From assembly GCF_026914265.1 (NCBI RefSeq), contig NC_069133.1, forward strand, positions 45,729,417 to 45,793,416: a stretch of DNA of 64,000 nt, read 5' to 3'. Numbering within the stretch: position 1 is the stretch's first letter; each line of letters starts with the position of its first letter. This document shows positions 13,301 through 25,340 of the stretch, piece after piece. Position numbers and translations under genes: made by a program. The notes below the pieces were generated by a model. The model saw only the letters and a program-made list of their open reading frames with translations, was not told the DNA's origin and ran no database searches. This DNA comes from Mya arenaria (Eukaryota; Mollusca; Bivalvia; Myida; Myidae).

Positions 13301-16300
13301 TAAACATGTACACAAAGGTAGTTTTGATGTGTACACGTTCTAAAATTGTTGTAAGCAATAACAAAGCGTCAAACACAATATATATGTAAGAAAAATTTTC
13401 ATATGCAGGTCATTCTCAGATATTTTCATGTAAATTTAAACGACTGATTCGGAACTACCCCTGATTCGGAATCCCTTATTAAACTGTAGCAGATTAGTCT
13501 GTGCAAGAAAAAGCAAAATATCTGCAGTCATCAAAATAAAGACTTTTTGATGAACAAGCTAGAATACTTACACTATTGCTTAGCATCAAATTTTAAAAAC
13601 AAGCCCTGCTATTTAGAATTAAGAATTTGAGCAAATCTGGAAAACATTTGACCAGGCTTGCGGACTTAAATGGTGTTAATTTCGACCACTGATATGTTGT
13701 CATGGTAGTCTGCATGTCTTCTTAATTTAAAGTTTATAATGTTATTTTACAGATTTCATTATCATATTTCAAACACATTCAAAGGATCTTCTTGTTTTCA
13801 GGGTATGCGATGGATTCTTTTTGCCTCTGGTCTCTTTTATGGATTTACAAGACTACGTGAGTATGCTAAACTATTTCATATTGTTAATTAAACACAGTCA
13901 CATCGAAATACAACTCGTTAAAGGTACATTTATTTTTATTTGATTAAACCATTTGAGACGGATGATTTGTAAGTTATCGTTTTAACTCTTTAAGATATTT
14001 CTGTTTAAATGAATTAATCTTTTCTAATGACAAGATACACAATGACCACATGGCAGACGCGTATGAAGATATTAAAGATCTAAAGAGGGTGGCTCAGAAC
14101 TAATTTAAAAAAAATCTGCTATATACTACTGATGTCAATCAAGATCTTAGTCGAGTTAAGTCTTAAATTGAAATTGTATGAGTCATAGCTCCAATTGTTA
14201 GCTCGACTATTCGAAGAATAAGGAGAGCTATCCTTGTCACCCTAGCGTCGGCGTCGGCGTAACCACTTATGTTAAAAGTTTTTGTTAGAGTTTTTGTACC
14301 ACCTCAAATATTTTCAAAGTCCATTGACATTTGGCTTTGAAACTTTGCACGCTTGTTCACAATCATGCCGCCCAGCCTGTACACAGGAGGAGGTAACTCT
14401 ATCAAACATTTTGACAAAATTATGCCCCTTTTTCGACTTACGTTAAAGTTTGCGTTCTACCTCAAATATTTTCCATTCAATTTATGTAAATATCTCAGCA
14501 CATCATGTATTGCATTGAAATCTAATCTAACAGTGATCCATGCATGTTTCGCCAAAACTTTTCAATCCATACACCGAAAAGCGGCGGAATAGTCGAGCGC
14601 GCTGTCTCTGTGACAGCTCTTATTTGCTACATTATTGTGTGAACTGAACTTCAGTATTCAATATGAACAAAAAATACAAACTACGATCCATTGCCATATT
14701 TTTACATTTATACAGATGTTAGATCATTGACTTTACAAATAAAAACTTATACAAACAGCCCCAAGCACTTCAATTTTTTTTAGTTTTATTCGCGGGTCGC
14801 CTTTTTAATATTTTGGCTAAGGCAAGATTCTGTCAATAGTAATAAAGTATTACTATGACTCACTTACCATGTGTAGTTTGACAACACCATGGTAGTAGAA
14901 TGCTTTAGCTTAGCTTGTTTGCAAGTACTAAAGAACCGGAGTATAAATTATTTGCAACCCAATGCCATTGTTAGTCTGAATTTTGGATCAGCATGCAAAA
15001 CCTTAACTCAAAACTGTTCAAGATATCCACATGATACTTTGAACACATGTTGCAAGATACAGTGCTTACATGTATGTGTACCAATACATTTGGGTCAGAC
15101 TATCCGACCCTACCTACACAATTTTGATAGTCAGTTGTTAAAAGACATATATATATATATAAATTTAAGTGTGTGTTTTAATATGTGCTTTAAATGTTTT
15201 AAGCATTATGCAGAAGCTTACTTTAAACCATTCTCCAATGGTTGTTACAAAAAATATACCGTAATGAAAAAATACATCTCCCTTGTGTAATAACTGAACA
15301 ACTATATAGAAATACTTGTAGATGCTGATTTTGATTTATTGCATTAAGGTGAGGAAGCATTGGCTCCTGCTCCAGGGCACTTGTGATTTAGAAGGTTAAA
15401 ATGGTCTTGTAGTAAAGGTGTCTGCCTTTGAAGAAGATTTTCAGAAATTGATCTCTACCAGGGGAACATTTTCTTGTGGAATGAAGAACACTTATTCTTT
15501 TACACACAAAAAGCCAAATTCCTTAAACCGTGCAGCAAATTGCTCGCTGTTGTCTCCAAAAATAAGCCAAATTGAATTTGTAAAATTGTTTAAACTACCC
15601 GGTATTACCTTGTTACTTGAATGATCATGTATATTGTTATAAATTCTTCAGGATACCTTACTGAGAAGGAGAAGCCAGTAACGGAACTGTATGAAACATT
15701 AACTGACTTCAAGGCAGAGCGGGAAAAGAAATACCGCCGAGAATACGGAGCAAGTAAGTAGCCTTTTAAACAGGGTTTTTACCTGCCATCTTATTCTTAA
15801 TTGGATGTTATCGTCAAGCGATCGCTAAACTTACAGGTTAGCTTTCTGATTTCGTTACCTGACAAACAAGCTTTTAAAAAAAATGACCAAAAGTTGTGCT
15901 AATGTATTGCCGAGCCTAGTACAAGGAAGCAGACACAACCAAAGTCGAAGCGGCACTGTAATGTAACTGTAACAGTTATTTAATAGAAGGTGACTTATGA
16001 CATGTATGAACATTATTAAAGTTTCATTTAAAAGAAAAAAGGTTATTTCTCATAAGGAATATTTGTATGGTATGGATTAAAGCCTTCTATCAATAGCACT
16101 AAGATGAAGTTACGACTAATTTTATGCTATGGCTAGAAACATAATTATTATGATGAATATGACATTGCTTGGAAGTTGGTTTGGTAAATAAATAATAAAT
16201 AATGTTATAGTATATAACTTCTCAATAAGTCTCATTAAGAAATTCGAAATGCATTGCAAACTGGGCCATGGTATAAAATGCCTTACTCTTACATTGGGAC

Positions 16301-16426
16301 TAAGGTGTATTTATATGCATATTATTGCTCTCTTGACTTTGTTGCCAATTTTCCTGTTTATTATTTTCAGGTGAAGCAAAGGCATTGTACTTCTACGTTT
16401 TTGGTGAAGATAAGAAGGATGATTAA
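10345..16426 (+). CDS. ATP5ME: Mitochondrial ATP synthase subunit e-like protein (four exons)
   Basis: Exons are 10345-10470, 13802-13856, 15652-15753 and 16371-16426. Donors and acceptors are GT/AG and the phases (0, 1, 1) agree, giving 112 residues and a TAA stop. The short second exon encodes a single membrane segment ending ASGLFYGFTRL; the third begins RYLTEKEKPV and continues into a charged helix (FKAEREKKYRREYG). A membrane helix with GxxxG just before a Y-L-charged turn is the hallmark of F1Fo ATP synthase subunit e, an inner-membrane subunit needed for dimerisation of the enzyme. Family members are usually about 70-90 residues; this model has about 30 extra residues before the helix, encoded by exon 1. 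That exon was chosen because it has an ATG, an open phase-0 frame and a gtaata donor, but it lies 3.3 kb upstream and is the weakest part. A poly-A signal follows the stop. No homology search was possible. Confidence 0.6.
11867..12079 (-). other. Unassigned 70-residue open frame in the first ATP5ME-like intron
   Basis: The minus-strand frame has balanced amino-acid use (HVNGQSKMKL, then SCFDETVKNLEDTVAEM) and looks more protein-like than most chance frames here, but it matches no family I recognise. It could be an exon of an antisense gene, a fragment of a repeat, or chance. No convincing splice partner was found. Confidence 0.2.
12531..12910. repeat. 380-bp TTAA-flanked foldback element (MITE)
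   Basis: The element starts TTAAAGCTGCACTCTCACA and ends with the inverted copy GTGAGAGTGCAGCTTTAA. It reads as TTAA target sites flanking AGCTGCACTCTCACA termini. A second, subterminal inverted repeat (gctgacaaaaaatcag against ctgattttttgtcagc) makes almost the whole element self-complementary. TTAA target sites are used by piggyBac-type transposases, but the termini do not start with the usual CCCT/CCYT, so the family is open. It lies in an intron. Confidence 0.75.
14199..14640. repeat. Dispersed repeat with inverted AGCTCGACTATTC ends
   Basis: The left end AGCTCGACTATTCGAAGAAT is mirrored near 14588-14600 by GAATAGTCGAGC. The interior has a GTCGGCGTCGGCGT segment and a long AT-rich body without coding capacity. 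The ends and the isolated GC-rich cassette suggest a non-autonomous mobile repeat within the second ATP5ME-like intron. Confidence 0.55.
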
Positions 16427-16540
16427 CTGTGATGGGAGACCATTAGACCTTATGTTTACTTAGGCTATAGGACAAGAGGCTGTGTATTTATTTTAGAGTT
16501 TTGACCACAAAATCTGACAAATTGTCTTTGGAAGCTTGTG

Positions 16541-16546
16541 AATAAA
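16541..16546 (+). terminator. Poly-A signal of the ATP synthase e-like gene
   Basis: AATAAA lies 115 bases after the TAA stop at 16424-16426, followed by AT-rich DNA. This is the expected layout for a short 3' UTR. Confidence 0.5.
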
Positions 16547-16755
16547 ATCAAATGATGTCAAGTTGTAATTTCCATAAAAAACGTAACAAAAAGAAAAACA
16601 CATATTTGTGTGAGAAATCTTATTTTATAAAATAAACAAATATGAATGCAGTGATTGAACTCAGAGATTTATTAGTGTTTGGTTTGACTTATACTGTATT
16701 GATGTTACATATTTTATACAGTAAAACATAAACTAATGGTGTAGTTTCTTGTTAA

Positions 16756-18691
16756 TTATGCCCCCCTTCGAAGAAGAGGGGTATATTGCTTTGCACAGGC
16801 ATGTCGGTATGTCGGTCGGTCCGTCGGTAGACCAAAGCTTATCCGAGTGATAACTCAACAATTTCTGGACGTATGGTCATCAAACTTCACATGAAGGTTG
16901 GGCCTGACCAGTAGATGACCCCTATTGATTTTGAGGGTCATCGGGTCAAAGGTCAAGGTCACAGTGACCTTTAATGCTAAAATAATTTTAAAGCTTGTCC
17001 GAGTGATAACTCAACAATGCCTGCACCCATGGCCCTCAAACTTGACATGGAGGTTGGGCCTGACCAGTAGATGACCCCTATTGTTTTGGGGGGTCATCAG
17101 GCCAAAGGTCAAGGTCACAGTGACCTTGAATGGTAAAAGGTCGTCCGAGTGATAACTTGACAATGCCTGCACCCATGGCCCTCAAACTTGACTTGGAGGT
17201 TGGGCCTGACCAGTAGCTGACCTCTATTGTTTTTTGGGCTCATCGGGTCAAAGGTCAAGTTCACAGTGACCTTGAATGGTAAAAGGTTGTCCGAGTGATA
17301 ACTTAACAATGCCGGCACCCATGGCCCTCATAATTGAATTGGAGGTTGGGCCTGACCAGTAGATGACCCCTATATTGTTTTTTGGGGTCTTCGAGCCAAA
17401 GGTCAAGTCATAGTGACCTTGAATGGTAAAAGGTTGTCCGAGTGATAATTTGACAATGCCTGCACCTATGGCCCTCATAATTGAATTGGAGGTTGGGCCT
17501 GACCAGTAGAAGACCCCTATTGTTTTTGGGGGTCATCGGGCCAAAGGTCAAGGTCACAGTCACCTTGAATGGTTAAAGGTTTTCCATGTGATAACTTGAC
17601 AATGCCTGCACCCATGGCCCTCAAACTTGACTTGGAATTGGGCCTGACCAGTACATGACCCCTTTTGTTTTTGGGGGTCATCAGGCTAAAGGTCAAGGTC
17701 ACAGTCACCTTGAATGGTAAAAGGTTGTCCGAGTGATAACTCGACAATGCCTGCACCCATGGCCCTCAAACTTGACTTGGAGAATTGGCCTGACCAGGAG
17801 ATGACCCCTATGGTTTTTGGGGGTCATTGGGCCAAAGGTCAAGGTCACAGTGACCTGGAATGGTAAAAGGTTGTCCGAGTGATAACTCAACAATGCCTGC
17901 ACCCATGGCCCTCAAACTTGACATTGAGGTTGGGCCTGGCCAGAAGATGGTCCCTATTGATTTTAGGGGTCAAAGGTCAAGGTCACAGTGACCTTGAAAG
18001 CGACCTCGACAATTCCTGGACCTATGGTCTTCAAACTTGACATGAAGGTTGGGCCTGCCCAGTAGATGACTCCTATCGACTTTGGGGGTCATCAGGCTAA
18101 GGTCAATGTCACAGTAACCTTTAACGCAAAAAAGTTAACAAATCTTCTCCCACTGATATCTCAACAATGCCTGAATCTATGATCATTAAACTTGACATGG
18201 ATGTTAAGTCTGACCAGTAGATCACCCTTATTGATTTTAGGATTCATAGAGCCAAAGGTCAAGGTCACAGTGATCTTGAATGGTAAAAGGTTGTCCGAGT
18301 GATAACTCAACAATGCCTGAACCCATGGCCTTCAAACTTGACTTGGAGTTGCATCTGACTTGTAGATGACCCCTTATGATTTAAGGGGTCAAAGGTCAAG
18401 GTCACAGTGACCTTGAATGAAAAAAAAAACTTTTCTGTGTGATAACTTGACAATGCCTGCACCCATGGCCCTCAAACTTGACATTTAGGTTTCTGGTGAC
18501 CAGCTGATGACTCTGGATTTTGAGTTCATAGAGTCAAAGGTCATGGTCATAGCACACTCTATCCTCACACTTTAATGGTCATAATCTTAAAACTGCCTTA
18601 ATGGCAACAAATCAGCTGTCATTTCGGTCCATGCATATTTCATTCAATTGTCCATATTATCCTGACAACATGGCGCTCAGGGGGTGCATAA
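16756..18691. mobile_element. Non-autonomous element with internal about-140-bp tandem repeats
   Basis: The left end TTATGCCCCCCTTCG and right end AGGGGGTGCATAA form short imperfect inverted termini. A short unique left part with GTCGGTCGGTCCGTCGG follows. Then come about eleven to twelve tandem units of roughly 120-160 bp built from 'gtccgagtgataactcaaca', 'cctgcacccatggccctcaa', 'ttgggcctgaccagtagatg' and 'aaaggtcaaggtcacagtga'. Long open frames on the minus strand across the array are by-products of the repeat and encode the same peptide over and over. A satellite-bearing non-autonomous DNA element, or a domesticated tandem array, fits best. Confidence 0.7.
16956..18413 (+). promoter_or_regulatory. 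Cluster of palindromic estrogen response elements within the tandem array
   Basis: The 15-base palindrome AGGTCACAGTGACCT occurs exactly at 16956-16970, 17112-17126, 17842-17856, 17980-17994 and 18399-18413. One- or two-mismatch versions lie in most other units (near 17262, 17405, 17541, 17696, 18106 and 18262). It equals the consensus AGGTCAnnnTGACCT, and also the well-known Xenopus vitellogenin A2 site. Each perfect copy is preceded by AGGTCA, making a spacer-less direct repeat, and the overlapping TCAAGGTCA matches the site used by ERR/SF-1 type nuclear receptors. Whether any receptor binds here is unknown. Confidence 0.65.
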
Positions 18692-19464
18692 TGTTTGACA
18701 AACATCTCTTGTTTTCTTTGTTATGCATCATTGAAATCAGAGGAAATGATAGGTTTGAAAAGATTGACTGTTCATTGTTGGTAGAACATGCCATCTCAGC
18801 CTAATAACTTTAGAGAGACTGATGAAGCTTCACTGGTAGGTTGCCCGTGATCCCCATTGTTTTGGTTTCAATTGGTTAAAGGTCAAGGTCACTGTCAACA
18901 TTTAAAACACTTGCACAATAAGTGAACTAAAGTTTGACCAAGAACTATGGACAAATGATCGGAGCTTCTGCATTCCAAGAATTACTGAATGAGTTGTTGT
19001 GAGCATAATTATAGGAGCGGATCAATACATATATAGCAAAACTAGCTACAGTATATATATTTTGACTTTAGCTTCAAAATAAAAACTGATTAAATAAACA
19101 CTATTACAAATGTAACCAATTAATCTATGTTCGTAATGACTTTTCTTGAACGAGATCATTGTTATAACACCACTCGAACCATTCAATTCTTACAAAAGTA
19201 CAATACTCGAGCAGTAAGTTGTGATGTGGTAGGGATCGCAGTACACTTCCAGCGATAGCCATAGTCAATGTGTGTATACCACGTGATAAATTGCGTCATA
19301 AATGCTACGTCGGAAGGCAATGTTTTGATTTGAAAAAAATACTTTAAACAAAGATAACTTCACTATTTCTTCACCATTTTAAATTAAACCAAACCCAGTC
19401 CACGCAGCTTACGGAGCCCTGCCCTCAGTCTTCACCAGAGTTTGATTGGGAGTTTAGATTCTTT

Positions 19465-19540
19465 AAACACTTCGACAAACTTTTTCACAATGGCGTTCTG
19501 CCAAAACATGATTTTTGGAAACCGGTTTGTCGAAGTGTTT
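19465..19540. repeat. Perfect 16-bp inverted repeat
   Basis: AAACACTTCGACAAAC at 19465-19480 is followed after 44 bases by its exact reverse complement at 19525-19540. It could form a stem-loop or mark the ends of a tiny foldback insertion. No flanking duplication is obvious. Confidence 0.6.
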
Positions 19541-21393
19541 GATATAAAAATAAATGACTTTATCAATTTTCGGTAATACACCAAATGCGGTGCTGTTTAA
19601 GGGGCATAGACTGCCCTTTGTTTCATTTAAAATGGTAATGTAAAATAGAGGTTATCTTTGATTTAAGTCTTCATTTTAAGCACTTTAACTGTTCATTCTG
19701 TCTAACAATAGTTGTGGCCTTAGACTTAGTAATGAATGTTCTGAAAAATATTGCGTCGTTCGTCCATGTTCCTCCAAAAGTATCGCACCTACGCTCATGA
19801 AATTTCCTAGGAATCTTGGTCGGAATGGGCAGTTTTGCATCTACGATTAATTGACATTTCACTCAGTTAAACAATAGTTACGGTCATAATAAAATGTAAT
19901 GGTCTGAAAACCGATCGGGTCATACGTACCTCCAAAAATCTACACTCGTGAACATTCCTAGGAATGTTGGTTAGAATGGGCAATTTTGCACCTATGATTA
20001 ATTTGACACTCCACTTTAATTATGACCATCGACTTAGTAAAAAAAACTAAACTAAAAACTGATCTGAAAACATTGGGTCATACATACCTCCCAAAACCAG
20101 CACTCCTGATTCCTAGGTAAATGTTAATCAGAATGGGTAGGTTTGCACCTATGTTATAGTTGACATTTTAATCGTTAAGCAATAGTTGACATAATAAAAA
20201 TAACGATCTGAAAAATGATATGTTCAATGTAACTTCAAACTATTCAGTCATAAAACGCCATAGGAATGTTGATCAGCCTGGGGAGATGTACACCTGCGGT
20301 GCGTGTGAAGTTATGGCCGTTGACTAAGTAAAGATACGGTTGAAAAATATTTTGTCCCATGTAGGTCCAGAAGTATTGCAGCTACACTTTGAACATGTTA
20401 AAGGAATGTTGGCTACTCCTGTGATTTGTGTGACATGTCACTAGATCTAACAAAAGTTACGGCCCTTTACTCGTAAATAACGGGATAGAAAATAGGCTAG
20501 CATAGCATGATTGGCACAATATTGTTGAATTTTATAACGCACATTCTCATGTTGTTAATTCCAAACCACGGCATTTAACTATTCCTGTGCCTAGGCGGCG
20601 TCTGGGGGTAATCGTCACTTCAGTGATAGCTCCAGTGTATATTGTCACTATGTAGGTCAAAGCTTAATAGAGCAACGTTACAATTGGACACGAACTGTTT
20701 CTGTTTATTTGGCATATCGGCGCTTGAATGTAGTTTTTTTTTATCATTTTAGACCATGGAAATATTTCTGATCAAGTTCTTATCTCATAAAGCAAAATGT
20801 AAATTATCTCCATAGGAGCTGCCAATCGAGCTATAAACAACCGTCTCAAGAGGGTTCTTGTCTGCTCGAATTGCGAAAAATGGTTATGTTCACAGTTTAA
20901 GACATTCATAGGAGAAATAAGGTAACAAATTACGTCTTCCCATGAGGTGGCAGTTTCATGGTTCATATGGCATGATACATTGATTGAATATTTGATGTAT
21001 GGGCCACAAGAAACCACGATAGAAGATCCACCAGTAGTTTTCACGGTCAATTAATAACAGGGTTTGGGGGCAAACGTCGAACCCTCTCAAAACTTTTATT
21101 TCACTGATAATTGAAATGCCACGTATAAAATCGTTGATGCATTTCATATCTATACTACATTTAAGAACACTTTACACATCTTATGCAGTGGACATACAAG
21201 AAGTATCTCGGACGTTCGTTGCCTTTTCTTCTAACGTTCATAATGTAAAACGAAAAAATTTTTATACCGCAGCAAAATTTAATATCTATTTTCATAATCT
21301 AAAAAGTTCTAAAATATAACGAACAAGTATTATTTTGCATTGATCGAAACAAAGGCACTAACGGCGACCCGGCGCCCGCTACATTATCCTACG

Positions 21394-22470
21394 TTACGTT
21401 TGACGTAAATTAATCATGCGGCAATTTTTCTCGATATAATCACCAGCAAGTTGTACACACTGTGTGGCGCGAGATACAAGTGTACACTTACTTGAGGTAT
21501 CTCTGTACCATTCATTGTCGAATTGAGGAACAATCCCCTGCGTTTCTACCTTCAACTTGCAGACGGCCTGAAAGTGTTTACCGCGTAGTTGAGCTTTCAA
21601 CTCAAAGGAATCACGGAAGTCTGGACTGTATGGTTGTTGGCTCAGCCTCTGGAATCCGAGAACATCGATCTCAAGCTGTGTTGATGTAGCTGTGTGAGCA
21701 GGTGCATTGTTTTGGTGGAGAATACGATCACAGGAATACGGCCTTTTCTCCCGTAGAGCAAGCATCAAGTCCCTCCGCAAAACCATAAAAAACAATGATA
21801 AAATATTCTTTAAATGATGGCTCAAATTATTACGCACAGTAAGTCTCTAATACAAATGAAAAAGCAATTGTCCACATTAATAACATTTAATAAAGCTGTA
21901 CCTGAACAGGTGTTTTTATTTTGCCGATTTTGATAAATTCTAATTAAAATACTTTGGAATAGTTTGCGACATTGATGGTCTGTCCATCGGGCACCTTGTG
22001 AATTAGGATCATCCCTCGCATATCCATAAAAAACCGGTTTCATGACCCTCGTTTTTCTTCGGCGGTGGAGTATTGGGTGTCTTACACACGAAAGACTGCT
22101 GTTTGGAATCGGGGCAATAATGCCATAACCAGGTCTCGACTTGCGTTATGATGCCATCCAGGAATTCTTTCACAGCATTATCGTTCTAAGAACTCTCTGG
22201 AACACACTTATGATTTATGTTCCTTAAACAGTTGCCTTGGCATCTTGCACTCACTTTATTCATGTGAAGATCCCCTTTCAACATTTTATGAACAGAATCC
22301 TTTGAAATTCGAAGCTCACGTGCTTATATTCTATCAGTGAAACGCATATCTTCGTGAATTATGTCACCAACGTTGATCTCACATTTGGATAACAGCAACA
22401 ACGTTCATCGTCCGTGATAGACTGACGTCTGTCCTTAAGTTGTCCATGCTAGTGAAAAACCACCCTGCAT
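21394..22470 (-). pseudogene. Decayed mariner transposase, copy 1, with intron
   Basis: Read on the minus strand in several frames, this gives the order of a Tc1/mariner transposase. Near 22300 is a helix-turn-helix remnant (ARELRISKDSVHKMLKGDL); near 22130 is ETWLWHYCPDSKQQS; near 21960 is VPDGQTINVANYSK; downstream of the intron are VLRRDLMLALREKRP, HQNNAPAHTA and PYSPDF, ending at GDYIEKN. The second catalytic Asp in the H-D-N-A-P-A-H motif has become Asn, and the segment around the third catalytic position is shortened. A 169-bp insertion at 21784-21952 splits ANYSK from VLRRDL; it begins GTATTT, and its 3' end (TTTTTTATG) has lost the AG. Multiple stops and frameshifts make it clearly dead. 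Confidence 0.8.
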
Positions 22471-22479
22471 GTGTATACA

Positions 22480-23470
22480 AATATATCAGCGTGTTAATTC
22501 TTAATGCTATGCACTGGCATAATATCAATGTTCATGAACGGTGTGGAATTTCTCTTGCCTGGCCGAATCTAGAAAATTATTTCAATGATAAAGCTGTAGG
22601 ACTCATCTTTTTGACATGACAAGTTAAAGAAAAAATGTGCCATGGTTAAACAAAGGGCCGTATGGTGTTATGGAATGTAAAGAAGTGCGAACTAAAATAC
22701 AATTTCTTTTTTAAATACGCTCATAGTATTGCAACGTCAATGTGAATTTGAAAGCAAACCGAAGAATCTTAAATAAACCGGCGAGGAACCCGTAGAAAAT
22801 GGAAATGTGTTGACTAAAAGACAGTGCCTTACTTTATTTTTTACAAATATTCAGACGTCCTCAGCTAATATTGCGTTTCATTTGATAAATTTTACAAAAG
22901 CAAAAGACTTGCGAGATGAAGTCAATATTCATATATCCTAGTACATATAGGTTTATCAGTTACTCTCATGAGACAAGCTACTTGTATTAAAAATCAATCA
23001 TTTTTAGGTATTGACACTATCTTACCGGTTACAGTTTGGGGCCACTCAAAATATTTTTTTGACTCGATTTCAATTGCTTGTGAACAGAATTGTAAAAAAG
23101 TAAAATCACGCTTGTCGAGCCTACAGCCTTTCAACACTTTCAGTTTTTTAATCTTATTTAAGGATTGATCGCCGTTCTGCATATGTTCATGCTGTATGAA
23201 GGTAGGAGGGCACACGATCGACCCGTTGTTTTCTGTAAATTTAGTTTTCTTTTAAACACGACGAAATATTAGAACCATCAAAGGTGTTACTGTCGGCTCT
23301 CTTTCATTATCCTTTAACATACATTGACTACAATTGATTATAATCTTTATGGATTATGCTATTTATTCAATATATTTAAAAGAGTCCTGAACATGTTACA
23401 AACATATGTTTCTATTGCAATAGACACCAATACTAGTATGTCCTATTTGAGGGGTTTTGATTTTTTTTTA
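22480..23470. other. Stretch with nothing recognisable
   Basis: AT-rich DNA between the mariner remnant and the SINE. The overlapping open frames at 22968-23215 on both strands have no family resemblance or splice support. Confidence 0.4.
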
Positions 23471-23473
23471 CCC

Positions 23474-23540
23474 CAGGTGCTGATCCAAACTACAACCTTC
23501 TGGATTAGAGGCGGAGACATATACCGCTAGACCAATGCAT
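23474..23540 (-). mobile_element. tRNA-derived SINE head, copy in block 1
   Basis: Minus-strand TGGTCTAGCGGTATA is followed by an A/B-box-spaced degenerate B box (TTTGGATCAGCACC). It aligns with the better-preserved copies at 27013-27073 and 30271-30335. The flank gtgtgtccataatg also matches the copy near 30343, so it was duplicated with its surroundings and did not insert independently. Confidence 0.5.
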
Positions 23541-23767
23541 TTAGTGTGTCCATAATGAGAGGAGTTCGTTTTTCCTCAGCATAGAATGATTTCATTAGAT
23601 AAATCTATTCTACGGGCTTATATGCAAGGACAGCCTTGTTCTACTAAAACATTTTGCGCGAAATTGTGTACAATTCTAACACAAGTTATATCTAGGTAAT
23701 TAGACTGGCATTAAAATTAGCCGTGACGTACCCGTATTACTTTTATCCCTGTTAAATTGATAAAAAA

Positions 23768-24088
23768 ATGCTAGCTATAGATTTGATTTTTATTGCAACG
23801 TTTCCAGATGTGAATCTGCATTGTGTTATCGCAAAGAGGTTGTTTATAAACGATTTAAACTGTTTCCACTCGTGGGAAAACTATTATCTAAATATAAAAT
23901 ATCGAAAACGTTTTGCTGCAGAAATTCTTTCAAGTAAACTTAACCTGCTTGAAAGACGCATTTTAGATAACGTTGGTGGTCTGAAAGTAAGCAACAAAGA
24001 AAGACCTAAACTGGCAGAATTCCCGAGATTTTCTTGGCTCGTTTTTATCTTACTACAGTTAGTTAATGTCACAGAAAATGGTGCTTAA
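23768..24088 (+). other. Unassigned 106-residue open frame
   Basis: An ATG-to-stop frame without recognisable domains. Its middle is charged (KYRKRFAAEILSSKLNLLER) and its end is hydrophobic. The opposite strand is also open for 62 codons in the same place, which fits a repeat-derived or chance frame as well as a gene. No splice signals tie it to other exons. Confidence 0.2.
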
Positions 24089-25340
24089 TGTAGTTTTATC
24101 TTATTTGTTACTAAGAAGAATAGTTTAAATTAGCTTTCTTAAATAATGTAACGATTGATTTTACCGATGACCAAATACGATTATTGGGTTCTGATTGTTA
24201 TGGTCTGTTTGAGGTGTTTGATTTGTGCAAGAGTTGTTTATACGTTTGTTACTATTTCATTGCCGTTTTGACCCTAACTTTGTGTCTCTAAACAGTTTGT
24301 TTCAATTTTCGACTTTTGGGTTTGCCCATGTAAGTCTCATTGTATTATTGTTAACAGAGTTAACACAAATGTGACGTCACAAACCAACCGGTTTTACTCA
24401 ACGAAGTACATTTCAAACCTCATTGACAGAATACATTGTCCTACCAATGACTTGAGCTTTAAGGTTTTAAATCTTATAATAAATCGATAATGAATGTGGA
24501 CCTGTCAATCTTGAGAAATCTGGATAATAATTAACTTGAAAGTAAATTTATGTAGAGCTTGCACGCAATGAATTAACTTGCATGGTCTTGTTTGGTAGCA
24601 TACTTAAAACTGATAATATTGTGTTGAAGTGTTTTCACTGAATCTATACAACCTATCTAAATAATAACTTAAGAAAATAAATGAGGCCACTCATTGTTTT
24701 TTTTTAAATGAAACTGTGGTGTTATAGGGGTCAATCCCATATAACCAAACATTTTAAAGGATGGCAAGCTTGAGTGTTAATTCTCTGCAAAGGTTAAGGA
24801 ACAATGTCTTTAACTTTAACAAAAATATATGTTTTAATACCATTTCATCACGTCCACAGGTTTTGTATGTTATTGAACAAATATCAGAGGTTTTCGTTGC
24901 ACTCATTTGCTCTAACCAGCTTCAAAGCGTCATCCAGATATTGATATATCTACTTTTGAAGCGTGGTATCTTGGTGCATTGTTTGTGTTTAACGGAAATG
25001 TGCAACGTTCTTCGTGATATTATATCGCATACTCAATAAGTTATCGTTGAAGCCCAATACTTAATTTATTTCAAATACAAGCCAATTCTGTGCTGTGTTA
25101 AATGTCGCCTAGTCAATATCAAATGAGGCATTGTCACACTGGGCAGTTATTGGAGCCATGCGTTGAAAATACCCAAACGCGTCTTCCGTTGTATTCCCAA
25201 TTCACCAACAGTACGAAGATTTTGAACGCGTTCGATACCAAAATGGCCATCTTTTTTAATTATCGATACCAAACTGACCATCTTTTTCAATTATATGTAA
25301 TGATTCATAAAACCAACTCAACAGACCAATTTACTTAAGA

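Larger units (their letters stand above)
18781..25340. repeat. Duplicated block, copy 1 (A segment, SINE, B segment)
   Basis: Segment A (18781 to about 21320) and segment B (about 24440-25240) are similar, in the same order, to 28250-30080 and 30860-31700. Landmarks in A are accatgccat...taataactt, ggacaaatgatcgg, 'aggcggcgtctg' and 'gccaatcgagctataaacaa'. Landmarks in B are 'ataaatcgataatgaat' and 'acaatgtctt'. A also contains a degenerate internal repeat of about 140-170 bp at 19670-20430 (aatgttgg...gaatgggcag...tttgcacctatg). A mariner insertion at 21.4-22.5 kb makes this copy longer. No host gene is recognised. Confidence 0.65.

Noticed and set aside
17115-17902. Overlapping minus-strand open frames of 60-80 residues with a shared peptide pattern
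   Set aside because: They fall exactly on the tandem repeat units and repeat with the same period, so they are a by-product of the array and not genes.
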